A stretch of DNA of 34,813 nucleotides from Flavobacterium sp. (GTDB lineage: Bacteria; Bacteroidota; Bacteroidia; Flavobacteriales; Flavobacteriaceae), in assembly GCA_030152225.1 (NCBI GenBank), contig JASLHL010000015.1:1-34813 (forward strand), written 5' to 3'. A program made the position numbers and the translations under genes. How positions within the stretch are numbered: position 1 is the stretch's first letter; each line of letters opens with the position of its first letter. Shown one piece after another: positions 1-7,361 of this stretch. A model generated the notes under the pieces. It was not told where the DNA came from and ran no database searches. It saw only the letters and a program-made list of their open reading frames with translations.

Positions 1-194
1 ATTTTAAAGAATCTCATATTGCTGATATGTCCGCACTGGAAATACTCAAGAAGATCATTGTCAAATACGAAGAATTAAATAAAACCGTTGTTTTGCGCAA
101 TCTTCGAGCGGACAGTCTTCGCTTGATTCACAACAGCAAAGCCTTTCAAGAAGTTAAAATAGAATCAAATCCCCTGCAAGAAGAATTGCAGTAA
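1..194 (+). CDS. SulP family anion transporter, C-terminal STAS end (partial)
   Basis: Only the last 63 codons are in the window; the reading frame enters at base 3 and stops with TAA at 192-194. The peptide (FKESHIADMSALEILKKI at its start, then VVLRNLRADSLRLI) has the layout of a STAS domain end: the loop before an amphipathic helix with a D-S-A-L/I core, then a beta strand and the terminal helix. STAS domains of this kind sit at the cytoplasmic C-terminus of SulP sulfate/bicarbonate transporters. The membrane part lies outside the window, so the transporter assignment rests on this tail alone; a free-standing STAS protein is the alternative. A strong hairpin follows at 226-257. The next gene, convergent, is a sulfur amino-acid enzyme, which fits a sulfate transporter but does not prove it. 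Confidence 0.65.
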   Translation, partial: FKESHIADMSALEILKKIIVKYEELNKTVVLRNLRADSLRLIHNSKAFQEVKIESNPLQEELQ

Positions 195-225
195 CCCCCT
201 ATTTTCAGCAACAAAAGTGCACACT

Positions 226-257
226 TTTTAGTAAAAAAGAATCCTTTTTTACTAAAA
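226..257 (+). terminator. Hairpin terminator after the SulP-like gene
   Basis: A perfect 14-bp inverted repeat (TTTTAGTAAAAAAG / CTTTTTTACTAAAA) with a 4-base loop lies 31 bases after the stop codon. The stem is almost all A/T and there is no extra T-run behind it, so termination strength is uncertain. Confidence 0.6.
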
Positions 258-334
258 TAGATCACAAAAAGAGAATAATTTACTTTTTTAACAACATTAT
301 GAATATTATTCGTTTTTTATTTATTTTTTTTACC

Positions 335-342
335 TACATTTG
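335..342 (+). promoter_or_regulatory. Bacteroidota -7 box (TACATTTG)
   Basis: TACATTTG matches the TAnnTTTG element. A one-mismatch TTCG lies 22 bases upstream (309-312) in the place of the TTTG element. No + strand protein gene follows, which is why a small RNA is proposed. Transcription would begin near 347-350. Confidence 0.45.
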
Positions 343-347
343 TTTGA

Positions 348-507
348 TCTTATACTAAAAAACACAATAAAATATAAGCCTTTTGTGTAATTACACGAAA
401 AGGAAAAGTAAAAAGTCCAACTAGTTTAGACTATCTCGACTTCTTTCTGATAACCCCTTAATCTGAAAGTAAAAAGGCTGTTTTGAATCAAAACAGCCTT
501 TTCTTTT
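348..507 (+). ncRNA. Candidate small structured RNA
   Basis: Between a promoter-like box and a strong terminator, about 155 bases fold into successive hairpins without a coding frame. These are CCTTTT-GTGTAA/TTACAC-G-AAAAGG (379-403), AAGTC/GACTT (413-442), CTTTC-T-GAT with loop AACCCCTTA and ATC-T-GAAAG (443-469), and the 13-bp terminator stem (472-502) followed by TTCTTTTATT. I do not recognise an Rfam family. It could instead be meaningless A/T-rich spacer, with the last hairpin serving only the convergent enzyme gene. The loop of the third hairpin exposes CCCC, a plausible contact site. Confidence 0.4.
472..502. terminator. Bidirectional terminator between candidate sRNA and CBS-like gene
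   Basis: A perfect 13-bp stem (AAAAGGCTGTTTT / AAAACAGCCTTTT) has a 5-base loop. It lies 6 bases past the stop of the minus-strand enzyme gene and gives a T-run in both directions, so it can end transcription from both sides. Confidence 0.85.
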
Positions 508-508
508 A

Positions 509-1543
509 TTACTTGATGTAGTTTATTTCATTCTTTGGTTCGCTCTCATCGAGAAATCCCTGTTGTTGCATCCATTCATCACTATAAATCTTACTCATAT
601 AGCGAGATCCGTGATCTGGGAATAACATAACCACCACACTATGTTCATCAAACATTCCTTGTGCCGCATACAAGCGAGCTGCTTGTAGTACTGCTCCAGA
701 GGTATAGCCTAAAAATAATCCTTCCGTACGAGCTAATTCTCTTGCAACTAAAGCTGAATCTTTATCTGTTACTTTCACAAACTGATCAATAACGGAAAAA
801 TCCGTAGCAGAGGGGATTAAATTTTTCCCTAGTCCTTCAATTTTATAAGGAGCGATTTCATTGGGATCTAATTCACCTGTTTCGTGGTATTTTTTTAGTA
901 CAGATCCATATGCATCCACACCCAATACTTTAATATTTGGGTTTTTCTCTTTCAGGTAACGTGCAGTTCCCGAGATGGTTCCTCCCGTTCCTGAACAACA
1001 TACAAAATGAGTGATTTGTCCTTTGGTTTGTTCCCAAATTTCAGGTCCTGTTGACAAATAATGTGCTTCTGTATTTAACGCATTGAAATATTGGTTAATA
1101 TAGATTGACCCAGGGGTTTCTTGGTGTACGCGTTTCGCCACTTCGTAATACGAACGCGGATCATCTGCTGCCACATTTGCTGGACAAACATATACCTTCG
1201 CTCCCATAGCTCTTAGCATATCAATCTTATCAGGCGAAGATTTATCGCTAACGGAAAGAATACATTTATATCCTTTGATTGCACTAATCATCGCAATACT
1301 AAATCCTGTATTTCCCGAAGTCGTTTCTACGATTGTTCCACCAGGTTTTAGTATTCCCTTTTTCTCAGCTGTTTCAATAATATGCAGTGCAATTCGATCT
1401 TTTGCCGATTGCCCTGCATTAAAAGCTTCTACTTTTCCATAAAAATGTCCTGCCAATGAAGCAGTAACCTTCTCTAATTTCACTAGAGGCGTTTGTCCTA
1501 CAAGTGAAATCACATTATCAAAAGCTTGGATTTCTTGTTTCAT
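509..1543 (-). CDS. PLP-dependent cystathionine beta-synthase/cysteine synthase-like enzyme
   Basis: This 344-aa fold-type II PLP enzyme has the Schiff-base lysine in NAGQSAKDR (K48), the substrate loop TSGNTG (75-80) and the phosphate-binding SGTGGT (184-189). The sequence follows the catalytic core of cystathionine beta-synthase more closely than CysK: NAG-Sx[14 protein letters not shown] and the ending [18 protein letters not shown] all have counterparts in CBS. It lacks both the N-terminal heme segment and the C-terminal CBS (Bateman) pair. Such proteins make cystathionine from serine and homocysteine, or cysteine from O-acetylserine plus sulfide; the exact substrate cannot be told from sequence. 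ATG start at 1543, with a promoter-like box at 1589-1596. Cytoplasmic. The flanking SulP-like gene suggests sulfur assimilation. Confidence 0.85.
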   Translation of the reverse strand: MKQEIQAFDNVISLVGQTPLVKLEKVTASLAGHFYGKVEAFNAGQSAKDRIALHIIETAEKKGILKPGGTIVETTSGNTGFSIAMISAIKGYKCILSVSDKSSPDKIDMLRAMGAKVYVCPANVAADDPRSYYEVAKRVHQETPGSIYINQYFNALNTEAHYLSTGPEIWEQTKGQITHFVCCSGTGGTISGTARYLKEKNPNIKVLGVDAYGSVLKKYHETGELDPNEIAPYKIEGLGKNLIPSATDFSVIDQFVKVTDKDSALVARELARTEGLFLGYTSGAVLQAARLYAAQGMFDEHSVVVMLFPDHGSRYMSKIYSDEWMQQQGFLDESEPKNEINYIK

Positions 1544-1565
1544 TTTTCAATTTATTTTTACTGCA

Positions 1566-1588
1566 TTTAGAACAGCATGCATTCTAAA
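1566..1588. promoter_or_regulatory. Inverted repeat at the CBS-like gene's initiation region
   Basis: TTTAGAA and TTCTAAA flank a 9-base centre that itself contains GCATGC. The repeat directly abuts the -7 box at 1589-1596, so it would cover the transcription start. It could be an operator or a 5' leader hairpin; it could also act as a weak terminator of the upstream peptidase gene. Confidence 0.4.
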
Positions 1589-1596
1589 CAAAGGTA
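1589..1596 (-). promoter_or_regulatory. -7 promoter box for the CBS-like gene
   Basis: Read on the minus strand this is TACCTTTG, a match to TAnnTTTG, 46 bases ahead of the start codon. No clear TTG element is seen 17-23 bases upstream. Confidence 0.5.
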
Positions 1597-1611
1597 TGAA
1601 TTAATTCGTTT

Positions 1612-3675
1612 TTATTCGTATTGGATACCTTCGAGGTCAAACATGAAAGCAAACTCTTTAGCCACTTCTTTTAGCGACTCGAAGCGCCCTGAAGCTCCTC
1701 CATGTCCAGTATCCATATTGATGTCAAAAAACAACTGCTTGTCATTGGTTTTCATAGCCCTCAATTTGGCTACCCATTTCGCAGGCTCCCAATATTGCAC
1801 TTGTGAATCGTGTAATCCTGTTGAGATATACATATTTGGATAAGCTTGTGCTTTTACATTGTCGTAGGGAGAATAGGATAACATATAGTCATAATATTCC
1901 TTTTCATTTGGATTTCCCCATTCGTCATATTCTCCTGTTGTCAACGGAATACTGTCGTCCAACATTGTTGTGACTACATCGACAAAAGGAACTTGTGCGA
2001 TTACCCCTTGATATAAATCAGGGCGTTCGTTAGCGATTACCCCCATCAACATTCCTCCAGCAGAACCTCCTTCAGCAAATAGGTGTTTATTGGAGGTGTA
2101 CCCTTGTTCAATCACGTATTCCGAACAAGCAATAAAATCGGTAAATGTATTTTTTTTCACTAATAATTTACCGTCTTCGTACCAATCGCGTCCCATATCT
2201 TCTCCTCCGCGAACGTGAGCGATAGCATAAACAAAACCGCGATCCAATAAGCTCAAACGCGTAGTTGAGAAATAAGGTTCCATGGTAATCCCATAGGATC
2301 CATACGCATACAACAAAAAAGGATTCGATCCATTGCGTTCCATTCCTTTTCGATACACCATCGAAATCGGTACTTTCACCCCATCTTTGGCTGTGGCCCA
2401 AATTCGTTCCTCGCTATAGTTGTTTTTATCAAAGTCACCCAATACTTCTTGTTCTTTCAAGATTTCTTTTTCTTGGGTACGCATATTAAAATCAATCACA
2501 GAAGAAGGCGTATTCAACGATTGATAAACAAATCTAAACTTTTCGGTCTCGAAATCAGCATTAATCTGTGCTTGTGCGTTATAGGTTTCGCTCTCAAAAG
2601 GTAAATAGTACGCTTGTTCACCTTCTTTCCACGGTTGGATTTTAATATGAGGCAATCCATTTGATCGCTCTGAAATGACCAAATAATCCTTAAAAATATC
2701 CACTCCTTCCAACAGCACATCCTCGCGGTGTGGGATTAATTCTTCCCAATGTGCACTCGATGTTTGTGTTTCTGGACAAGACATTAATTTAAAGTTATCG
2801 GCATCATCCTTATTGGTCAAGATATAAAAGCGATCGCCATAATGAGAAATCCCATATTCTACGCCTCTTTCTCTTTTTTGAAAAATTCTAAATTCACCTG
2901 TCGGATTGTTCGCTTCTACAATGCGATATTCGCTTGTCAGCGTACTTTCACTTCCGATAACCAAATACTTTCTCGATTTTTCTTTGTAGATAAAGGTGTC
3001 GAATGTATCATCTTTCTCGTGATATACTAAGACATCCTCTGCTAAAGAAGTTCCGATAACATGGCTGTAAATTTTATCTGAACGCAGGGTTACGGCATCT
3101 TTACGGGAATAAAAAAGCGTACGATTATCACTTGCCCAAGTAGAAGCGCCCGTTGTATTGCTAATAGCTAAGTCTAGTACTTCTCCAGTTATCAAGTTTT
3201 TAACGTGAAGGGTATATTCCCTTCTGGAAACCGTATCCACGCCATAAGCAACCCATTGGTTGTCTTCTGATACTGTAATTCCCCTCAAGTGAAAGTACGC
3301 ATAAGGAGCAGCCATCTCATTACAGTCGAACATAATTTCTTCTGCTGCCTCTAGACTTCCTTTTTTACGCGAGTGAATTGGATAATCTTTTCCTTGTTCA
3401 AAACGAGTAATGTAGTAATACCCATTATAAAAATAAGGCACTGAAGAATCGTCTTCTTTGATGCGATTTTTCATCTCGTGGAACAAAGCTTCTTGTAGGG
3501 GCTTCGTATGTTGAGTAGCGGCTTGATAATAGGTTTTTTCTTCGTTTAAGTAGGCCAACACTTCTTTATCTTCTCTGTCATTCAACCAAAAGTAATGGTC
3601 TACTCGGGTATGCTGGTGCGCGGTTAGTTCATGCGCTATTTTTTTTGCTACTGGAGCTTGAATAGATTCGTTCAT
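1612..3675 (-). CDS. ptrB: Oligopeptidase B (S9 family serine peptidase)
   Basis: This 687-aa protein is the usual length for oligopeptidase B, a cytosolic enzyme cutting short peptides after Arg/Lys. The N-terminal ~400 residues form the beta-propeller that restricts entry to small peptides (YWLNDREDKEVLAYLNEE near residue 30 is typical of the family). The C-terminal alpha/beta hydrolase domain carries S538 in GGSAGG, D623 in GLHDSQV and H658 in TGHGG, in the spacing seen in the E. coli enzyme. HVRGGEDMGRDWYEDGK, just before the nucleophile, is also family-typical. No signal peptide is visible. It has its own promoter-like sequence (3693-3724) and is probably monocistronic, 68 bases ahead of the CBS-like gene. 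Confidence 0.92.
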   Translation of the reverse strand: MNESIQAPVAKKIAHELTAHQHTRVDHYFWLNDREDKEVLAYLNEEKTYYQAATQHTKPLQEALFHEMKNRIKEDDSSVPYFYNGYYYITRFEQGKDYPIHSRKKGSLEAAEEIMFDCNEMAAPYAYFHLRGITVSEDNQWVAYGVDTVSRREYTLHVKNLITGEVLDLAISNTTGASTWASDNRTLFYSRKDAVTLRSDKIYSHVIGTSLAEDVLVYHEKDDTFDTFIYKEKSRKYLVIGSESTLTSEYRIVEANNPTGEFRIFQKRERGVEYGISHYGDRFYILTNKDDADNFKLMSCPETQTSSAHWEELIPHREDVLLEGVDIFKDYLVISERSNGLPHIKIQPWKEGEQAYYLPFESETYNAQAQINADFETEKFRFVYQSLNTPSSVIDFNMRTQEKEILKEQEVLGDFDKNNYSEERIWATAKDGVKVPISMVYRKGMERNGSNPFLLYAYGSYGITMEPYFSTTRLSLLDRGFVYAIAHVRGGEDMGRDWYEDGKLLVKKNTFTDFIACSEYVIEQGYTSNKHLFAEGGSAGGMLMGVIANERPDLYQGVIAQVPFVDVVTTMLDDSIPLTTGEYDEWGNPNEKEYYDYMLSYSPYDNVKAQAYPNMYISTGLHDSQVQYWEPAKWVAKLRAMKTNDKQLFFDINMDTGHGGASGRFESLKEVAKEFAFMFDLEGIQYE

Positions 3676-3692
3676 TTTTTTTATTTAAAGTA

Positions 3693-3724
3693 CAAAAATA
3701 CTAGTTTTTAATGGGCTTCCCCAA
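3693..3724 (-). promoter_or_regulatory. Promoter of the oligopeptidase gene
   Basis: On the minus strand TTG (3722-3724), 21 bases, then TATTTTTG (3693-3700) match the Bacteroidota pattern TTG-N17-23-TAnnTTTG. The -7 box ends 17 bases before the start codon. Confidence 0.6.
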
Positions 3725-3764
3725 GATTTCACTGCTTAGTTTTCTCGGTACAATTAGTGCTATT

Positions 3765-4415
3765 TTACAGTTTTGCTTGTAGGTTTTTCTTGGTTTCCTT
3801 CAACCATTCTTCCCTTAGCAGACCAAAAACGGCACTATCTCTTCTAGTGCCATCGGTTCTGATTTTGTTTTTTCGCAAAACCCCTTCTAACGTACACCCC
3901 AAACTTTTGATAGCCGCTAAACTTCGTTTATTTTCATGATCTGCTTCAAACTCTACACGTTCAAATTGAGCTTTTTCAAATAAAAATTCAAACAGCAGAT
4001 ACTTGCAGTTTTTATTGACACCTGTTCCTTGAGCAGATTTACCATACCACGTATAGCCAATCGCACTTACTTTATTGCGTAAATCCATGCGATAGTAACG
4101 TGTGGAGCCGACAATTTTATTTTGTTTTTTATCCCATACCACAAACGCATAGCCTTGTTTCTCCTTTCGCATGGCCAAAGCCGCTTTGATATAGAGGATC
4201 ATATTTTCATTAGTCGTAGGTTTATCCGAAGAATAGTGCCAGATATCCGATTCATGCAACGCATAATACAGCAAATCTGCTGCATATTTTTCACTTAAAG
4301 GAATCAGTTTAACGCGATCATTTTCTAAAACATACTCTTGTGCAAAGTCAAAAGACGGAAGCGTTGAAGTTTTGGACATCACAGGAGATGCAGTGTGTGA
4401 CTGAGATTGAGACAT
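3765..4415 (-). CDS. GNAT N-acetyltransferase (RimJ/RimL-like)
   Basis: A 216-aa protein of the Acetyltransf_3 type. Family signs are the N-terminal RVKLIPLSEKYAADLL, the central strand KIVGSTRYYRMD, the acetyl-CoA pyrophosphate loop SAQGTGVNK (Q-x-x-G-x-G variant) and the closing AIKSLGCTLEGVLRK-K. RimJ/RimL relatives acetylate protein or small-molecule amines using acetyl-CoA; the substrate here is unknown. The first ~20 residues are Ser/Thr-rich and not conserved-looking, so M13 is an alternative start. Minus-strand box TATATTTG lies 56 bases upstream. Confidence 0.8.
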   Translation of the reverse strand: MSQSQSHTASPVMSKTSTLPSFDFAQEYVLENDRVKLIPLSEKYAADLLYYALHESDIWHYSSDKPTTNENMILYIKAALAMRKEKQGYAFVVWDKKQNKIVGSTRYYRMDLRNKVSAIGYTWYGKSAQGTGVNKNCKYLLFEFLFEKAQFERVEFEADHENKRSLAAIKSLGCTLEGVLRKNKIRTDGTRRDSAVFGLLREEWLKETKKNLQAKL

Positions 4416-4470
4416 AATTTAGCGTGTTGTTTGGACGGTTGTATTTGTTTTCATCGTTGTATAGCGTATT

Positions 4471-4478
4471 CAAATATA
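4471..4478 (-). promoter_or_regulatory. -7 promoter box for the GNAT gene
   Basis: Minus-strand TATATTTG fits TAnnTTTG and would give a leader of about 50 bases. No TTG partner is seen. Confidence 0.4.
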
Positions 4479-4526
4479 TTCATACTTTTTGGGGGATGAA
4501 TATATTTTTAACAGCATCCTAACAAA

Positions 4527-4556
4527 AAAAGAGATAGGGTCTAGCCTATCTCTTTT
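4527..4556 (-). terminator. Terminator after the flavin reductase gene
   Basis: A 12-bp perfect stem (AAAAGAGATAGG / CCTATCTCTTTT) with a 6-base loop, followed on the minus strand by a T-run. It begins 6 bases after the stop codon. Confidence 0.85.
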
Positions 4557-4562
4557 GTATAT

Positions 4563-5114
4563 TTAGTTTACTTCTTTTATTTTTTCTTTGAATTGTGTAA
4601 CTGTGTTTTCAAATGCATCGCGTAATTCGGCGGGAATAATCCCTTCTTCTGTGGAGAAATTCTCGTGAAATTTAGGTAATGCGAAGGTTTCTACTATATT
4701 TCCTCCGAAAGCGGGAAAGATCGTTTTAGCGATATTCAATGAATTTTGTGCGCCATATCCACCAGGTGAGGTAGACAACAACAACATCGGTTTATTTTGC
4801 AGTAGTTTCAAGTCCAATCGCGAACACCAATCAAACAAGTTTTTAAATGCTGTCGTCCAATTGCGATTGTGCTCTGCCATGGAACAAATCAATACATCCG
4901 CTTCTTTCAATTTGGCTAAAAAAGCTTTTACCGCTTCTGGGCAATTTTCTTTTTCACAATCCACGGAAAAAACAGGAACTATAAAATCATTTAAATCGAC
5001 CAATTCAACCTCATCTTCTTGAAAAAACCCCAACGCATAAGCAGCTAATCTTTTGTTGATGGATGTGGAAGAAATACTTGCTCCAAATCCGATTACTTTT
5101 TTTTTCTTTTCCAT
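4563..5114 (-). CDS. NAD(P)H-dependent FMN reductase family protein
   Basis: A 183-aa flavodoxin-fold protein of the NADPH-dependent FMN reductase family. After MEKKKKVIGFGAS comes the phosphate loop SSTSINKRLA, where FMN phosphate binds. Then comes ADVLICSMAEHNRNWTTAFKN-FDW, at the place of the family motif PEYNGSxPxxLKNxxDW, and LLSTSPGGYGA. Relatives reduce FMN, quinones or azo compounds with NAD(P)H. The frame is open 28 codons further upstream, but that stretch overlaps the preceding gene. The chosen ATG at 5114 follows AAAAGAGA and starts 10 bases past the stop of the small acetyltransferase gene, so the two form one operon. Confidence 0.85.
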   Translation of the reverse strand: MEKKKKVIGFGASISSTSINKRLAAYALGFFQEDEVELVDLNDFIVPVFSVDCEKENCPEAVKAFLAKLKEADVLICSMAEHNRNWTTAFKNLFDWCSRLDLKLLQNKPMLLLSTSPGGYGAQNSLNIAKTIFPAFGGNIVETFALPKFHENFSTEEGIIPAELRDAFENTVTQFKEKIKEVN

Positions 5115-5124
5115 TCTCTTTTTT

Positions 5125-5442
5125 TTATAGTTTATCATAGGCAGGAAAACGGGGATGAACCAATCTCTTCCATTCGGGATGTTTTTTAATATAAGCAAAA
5201 ACCAGGGGACAATAAGGCATCACCATTTTATTATGCGCTTCGATGAACAGCAGTGTTTTTTCAATCAAAGCTGTTGCAACACCACGTCCTGCAAGGGCCT
5301 CTGGACTTTCCGTATGAATCAGATGAATGCGTTCTCCATCTTCTTTATAATCAATAAAAGCGGTATGTCCGTCAACTGTTAATTCAAATCTATTAGTTGC
5401 CGTATTCTGTTGTACAGCTAAAGCTAAAAACTCTTCTTTCAT
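5125..5442 (-). CDS. Small GNAT-like N-acetyltransferase (YjdJ type)
   Basis: This 105-aa protein has the compact single-domain layout of the YjdJ/Acetyltransf_CG group: FIDYKEDGERIHLIHTESP, then GRGVATALIEKTLLFI (acetyl-CoA loop), then MPYCPLVFAYIKKHPEWKRLV at the end. The substrate is unknown for most members. An upstream ATG at 5484 exists, but the promoter box (5472-5479) lies inside that extension, so the start at 5442 is preferred. It is the first gene of the two-gene unit with the flavin reductase. Confidence 0.8.
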   Translation of the reverse strand: MKEEFLALAVQQNTATNRFELTVDGHTAFIDYKEDGERIHLIHTESPEALAGRGVATALIEKTLLFIEAHNKMVMPYCPLVFAYIKKHPEWKRLVHPRFPAYDKL

Positions 5443-5471
5443 ATTTTTAGTATTTATGAATCGTATACCAC

Positions 5472-5479
5472 CAAAAATA
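5472..5479 (-). promoter_or_regulatory. -7 promoter box of the GNAT/flavin reductase operon
   Basis: Minus-strand TATTTTTG, 29 bases ahead of the chosen start, has a TTG 16 bases upstream. It decides the start of the small acetyltransferase, because a start at 5484 would lie upstream of the transcript. Confidence 0.55.
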
Positions 5480-5588
5480 CGCATTATAAAAATGACAATC
5501 CTTAATGTACATTAATTTTCAGTTCTAGTGAGTATAAAATTTATTTGGTCTTCCCTTACTTTTGACATAAAACTTGAAAAGATTATAC

Positions 5589-5596
5589 TATTTTTG
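5589..5596 (+). promoter_or_regulatory. -7 promoter box of the ybaB-lipoprotein unit
   Basis: TATTTTTG lies 26 bases before the ybaB-like ATG. The nearest TTG upstream is 24 bases away, slightly long. Confidence 0.55.
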
Positions 5597-5622
5597 TTCC
5601 AGAAAATTTTAATGTATATATT

Positions 5623-5946
5623 ATGTTTGGCGATTTAATGGGAATGATGGGTAAATTACAAGAAACCCAAGCTAAAATTGAAGAGACGAAAAAGAGATTA
5701 GATACTATTCTAATTGATGACAAGAGTAATGATGAATTGCTTCACGTTACGTTGACGGCAAACAGAACTATTCGTTCTATCTCTATTGCTGATGAATTAA
5801 TGGAGGATAAAGAACAATTAGAAGATTACCTTGTTATGGTATTGAATAGAGCGATTGAAAAAGCAACAACTATTCACGAAGCAGAATTAGCTGCTGCAGC
5901 TAAAGATGGTATGCCTAATATTCCTGGTTTAGATTTATTTAAATAG
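5623..5946 (+). CDS. YbaB/EbfC family nucleoid-associated protein
   Basis: A 107-aa protein with the family plan: N-terminal helix with heptad character ([22 protein letters not shown]), a beta sheet ([21 protein letters not shown]), then a long helix ([27 protein letters not shown]) and a Gly/Pro tail ([11 protein letters not shown]). YbaB/EbfC proteins form dimers that bind DNA without strong sequence preference. The DUF4369 lipoprotein gene starts only 3 bases after its stop, so the two are co-transcribed. Confidence 0.88.
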   Translation: MFGDLMGMMGKLQETQAKIEETKKRLDTILIDDKSNDELLHVTLTANRTIRSISIADELMEDKEQLEDYLVMVLNRAIEKATTIHEAELAAAAKDGMPNIPGLDLFK

Positions 5947-5949
5947 TAT

Positions 5950-6687
5950 ATGATAAGAAAATATATAGGTGCAGTTCTAGTAATTACTTCCCTTTTTGCT
6001 GCGTGTGGCAAAGACACAAAAGGTACTGAAAACTTAACAATTACGGGAAAAGTTGACGGTTTAAAACAGGGAAAAGTTTTTCTATACCACGTACAAGACA
6101 CGACATTTGTTGTACTTGATTCTCTGGTTGTTGATGGTAAATCGGCAGATTTTACGTTTAAACACCACTTAGAATCACCAGAAATGTTGTTTTTATCTTT
6201 GGATCGTGGACACAGTAGTTCCATAGACAATCAACTGGGATTTTTCGCAGAACCGGGTACGATGACTATTGAAACAACATTAAAAAACTTTTATAAGGAT
6301 GCGAAAGTAAGTGGATCACAAAGCAATGATCTATACAATGAATATTTAAAATCGAGAACGTTGATTACTGATCGTCAAAATGATTTGTATGTGGCCCTTT
6401 TCGAAGCTCAAAAAACAAATAATACAGCGAGCTTAGACAGCTTACAAAGTGTAAACAAGAAGCTAACGGGACGTTTATTTTTAAATGCAATCAACTTTGC
6501 TTTAAACAATAAAAACTCTGACGTAGCGCCTTATATTGCTCTTACAGAGCTTTATGATCGCAACATCAAATACTTGGACACCATTTATAACTCTTTATCT
6601 CCTGAGATAGTAAATCACAAATACGGAAAGAGTTTGAATGAATTCATCCAAGAAAGAAAAAAAGAAGAAGCGAAAGCAAACGAATAA
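5950..6687 (+). CDS. DUF4369-type lipoprotein
   Basis: This 245-aa protein begins with a lipoprotein signal (MIRKYIGAVLVITSLFAAC), giving an acylated Cys19. Residues about 28-120 form the beta-rich DUF4369 domain (LTITGKVDGLKQGKVFLYHV, LDSLVVDGKSADFTF, GFFAEPGTMTIET), which in many Bacteroidota proteins precedes a thioredoxin domain. Here no CxxC follows; the C-terminal half is helical and Lys/Glu-rich. The function is unknown. It is translationally close to the ybaB-like gene and followed by a strong terminator. Confidence 0.8.
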   Translation: MIRKYIGAVLVITSLFAACGKDTKGTENLTITGKVDGLKQGKVFLYHVQDTTFVVLDSLVVDGKSADFTFKHHLESPEMLFLSLDRGHSSSIDNQLGFFAEPGTMTIETTLKNFYKDAKVSGSQSNDLYNEYLKSRTLITDRQNDLYVALFEAQKTNNTASLDSLQSVNKKLTGRLFLNAINFALNNKNSDVAPYIALTELYDRNIKYLDTIYNSLSPEIVNHKYGKSLNEFIQERKKEEAKANE

Positions 6688-6692
6688 TTGTA

Positions 6693-6727
6693 AATTGTCC
6701 TTTTAATCCAAAAGGACAATTTTTTTT
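6693..6727 (+). terminator. Terminator abutting the next start codon
   Basis: A perfect 12-bp stem (AATTGTCCTTTT / AAAAGGACAATT) with a 5-base loop and a T-run. The ATG of the next gene (6728) directly follows the last T, so the regulator's leader is the terminator itself. Confidence 0.88.
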
Positions 6728-7291
6728 ATGTCACTACAAGGTTCTCTTCAGGCGATACTCCATTTGTCAGATCAAGAAGCCCAACAAGCTTCTCGATATT
6801 TTGTTGCGCATACCTATGCCAAAAACACCCCTTTATTAGAGGTCGGCAAACAAGCCAATCACCTTTTTTTTCTCACCGATGGTTATATTCGAGCACATGC
6901 AGATTCGGATGGTAAAGAAATCACCCAATGGATTAGTTATCCGGGATATTTTATTACAGATTTAGCCTCTTGGCTTTTTCAACATCCAGCCAAATGGAAT
7001 CTAACAACTTTATCTCCCGTTTCCTTGCTTTCTATTTCGAAAGCTGATTATGCCTTACTCCAACACGAAATTTCCGATTGGCACCTCAAAGAAAAGATGT
7101 TTATTGGTCATTGTTTTGATTTAATGGAAAATCGAATCTTTCAGTTCTTATCTCAAAATAGTGAAGAGCGCTATCACTCCTACTGTCAGCATTTTGAATA
7201 TCTCTTCAATCACGTCCCTCATCAATACATCGCTTCCCTATTGGGAATGACACCCGAAACTCTGAGCCGATTAAGGCGCAAGAAGAGATAG
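6728..7291 (+). CDS. Crp/Fnr family transcriptional regulator
   Basis: This 187-aa protein has a cyclic-nucleotide-binding-type beta-barrel (about 10-115: NTPLLEVGKQANHLFFLTDG, DGKEITQWIS) and a dimerisation helix. It ends with an HTH (HQYIASLLGMTPETLSRLRR) that finishes right after the recognition helix. The recognition helix carries E177, S180 and R181, the E-x-x-S-R pattern by which FNR reads TTGAT half-sites. There is no N-terminal cysteine cluster, so it is not an iron-sulfur oxygen sensor. The ligand is unknown. The start cannot move downstream without losing the first strand. A perfect FNR-type site lies immediately after its stop. Confidence 0.85.
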   Translation: MSLQGSLQAILHLSDQEAQQASRYFVAHTYAKNTPLLEVGKQANHLFFLTDGYIRAHADSDGKEITQWISYPGYFITDLASWLFQHPAKWNLTTLSPVSLLSISKADYALLQHEISDWHLKEKMFIGHCFDLMENRIFQFLSQNSEERYHSYCQHFEYLFNHVPHQYIASLLGMTPETLSRLRRKKR

Positions 7292-7298
7292 GACCTTT

Positions 7299-7316
7299 TC
7301 TTGATTTATATCAAGA
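7299..7316. promoter_or_regulatory. FNR/CRP-type operator
   Basis: TCTTGATTTATATCAAGA is a perfect 7-bp inverted repeat with a 4-base centre. Its core, TTGAT-N4-ATCAA (7301-7314), equals the FNR consensus. It lies 8 bases after the Crp/Fnr-type gene and 46 bases before the SRPBCC gene. A one-mismatch -7 box (GATCTTTG, 7337-7344) places it near -40, a class II activator position. Confidence 0.65.
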
Positions 7317-7361
7317 GACTTCATTTTAAAAGCCTGGATCTTTGTGTAAAATATAATACAG

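Larger units (their letters stand above)
195..508. other. 314-base gap between convergent genes
   Basis: No protein-coding frame is convincing here. It contains the SulP terminator (226-257), a TAnnTTTG promoter box (335-342) and a chain of hairpins ending in a strong terminator (379-502), listed separately as a candidate small RNA. Confidence 0.7.

Noticed and set aside
14..508. 6S RNA or another named RNA family
   Set aside because: The hairpin chain does not form the long single stem with central bubble expected for 6S RNA; only a generic small RNA is proposed.
509..1543. Plain CysK or CysM assignment
   Set aside because: Several blocks, notably the C-terminal [13 protein letters not shown], match cystathionine beta-synthase cores rather than CysK.
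5115..5198. N-terminal extension of the flavin reductase
   Set aside because: It overlaps the upstream acetyltransferase gene and does not resemble the flavodoxin-fold start; ATG at 5114 has a purine-rich upstream.
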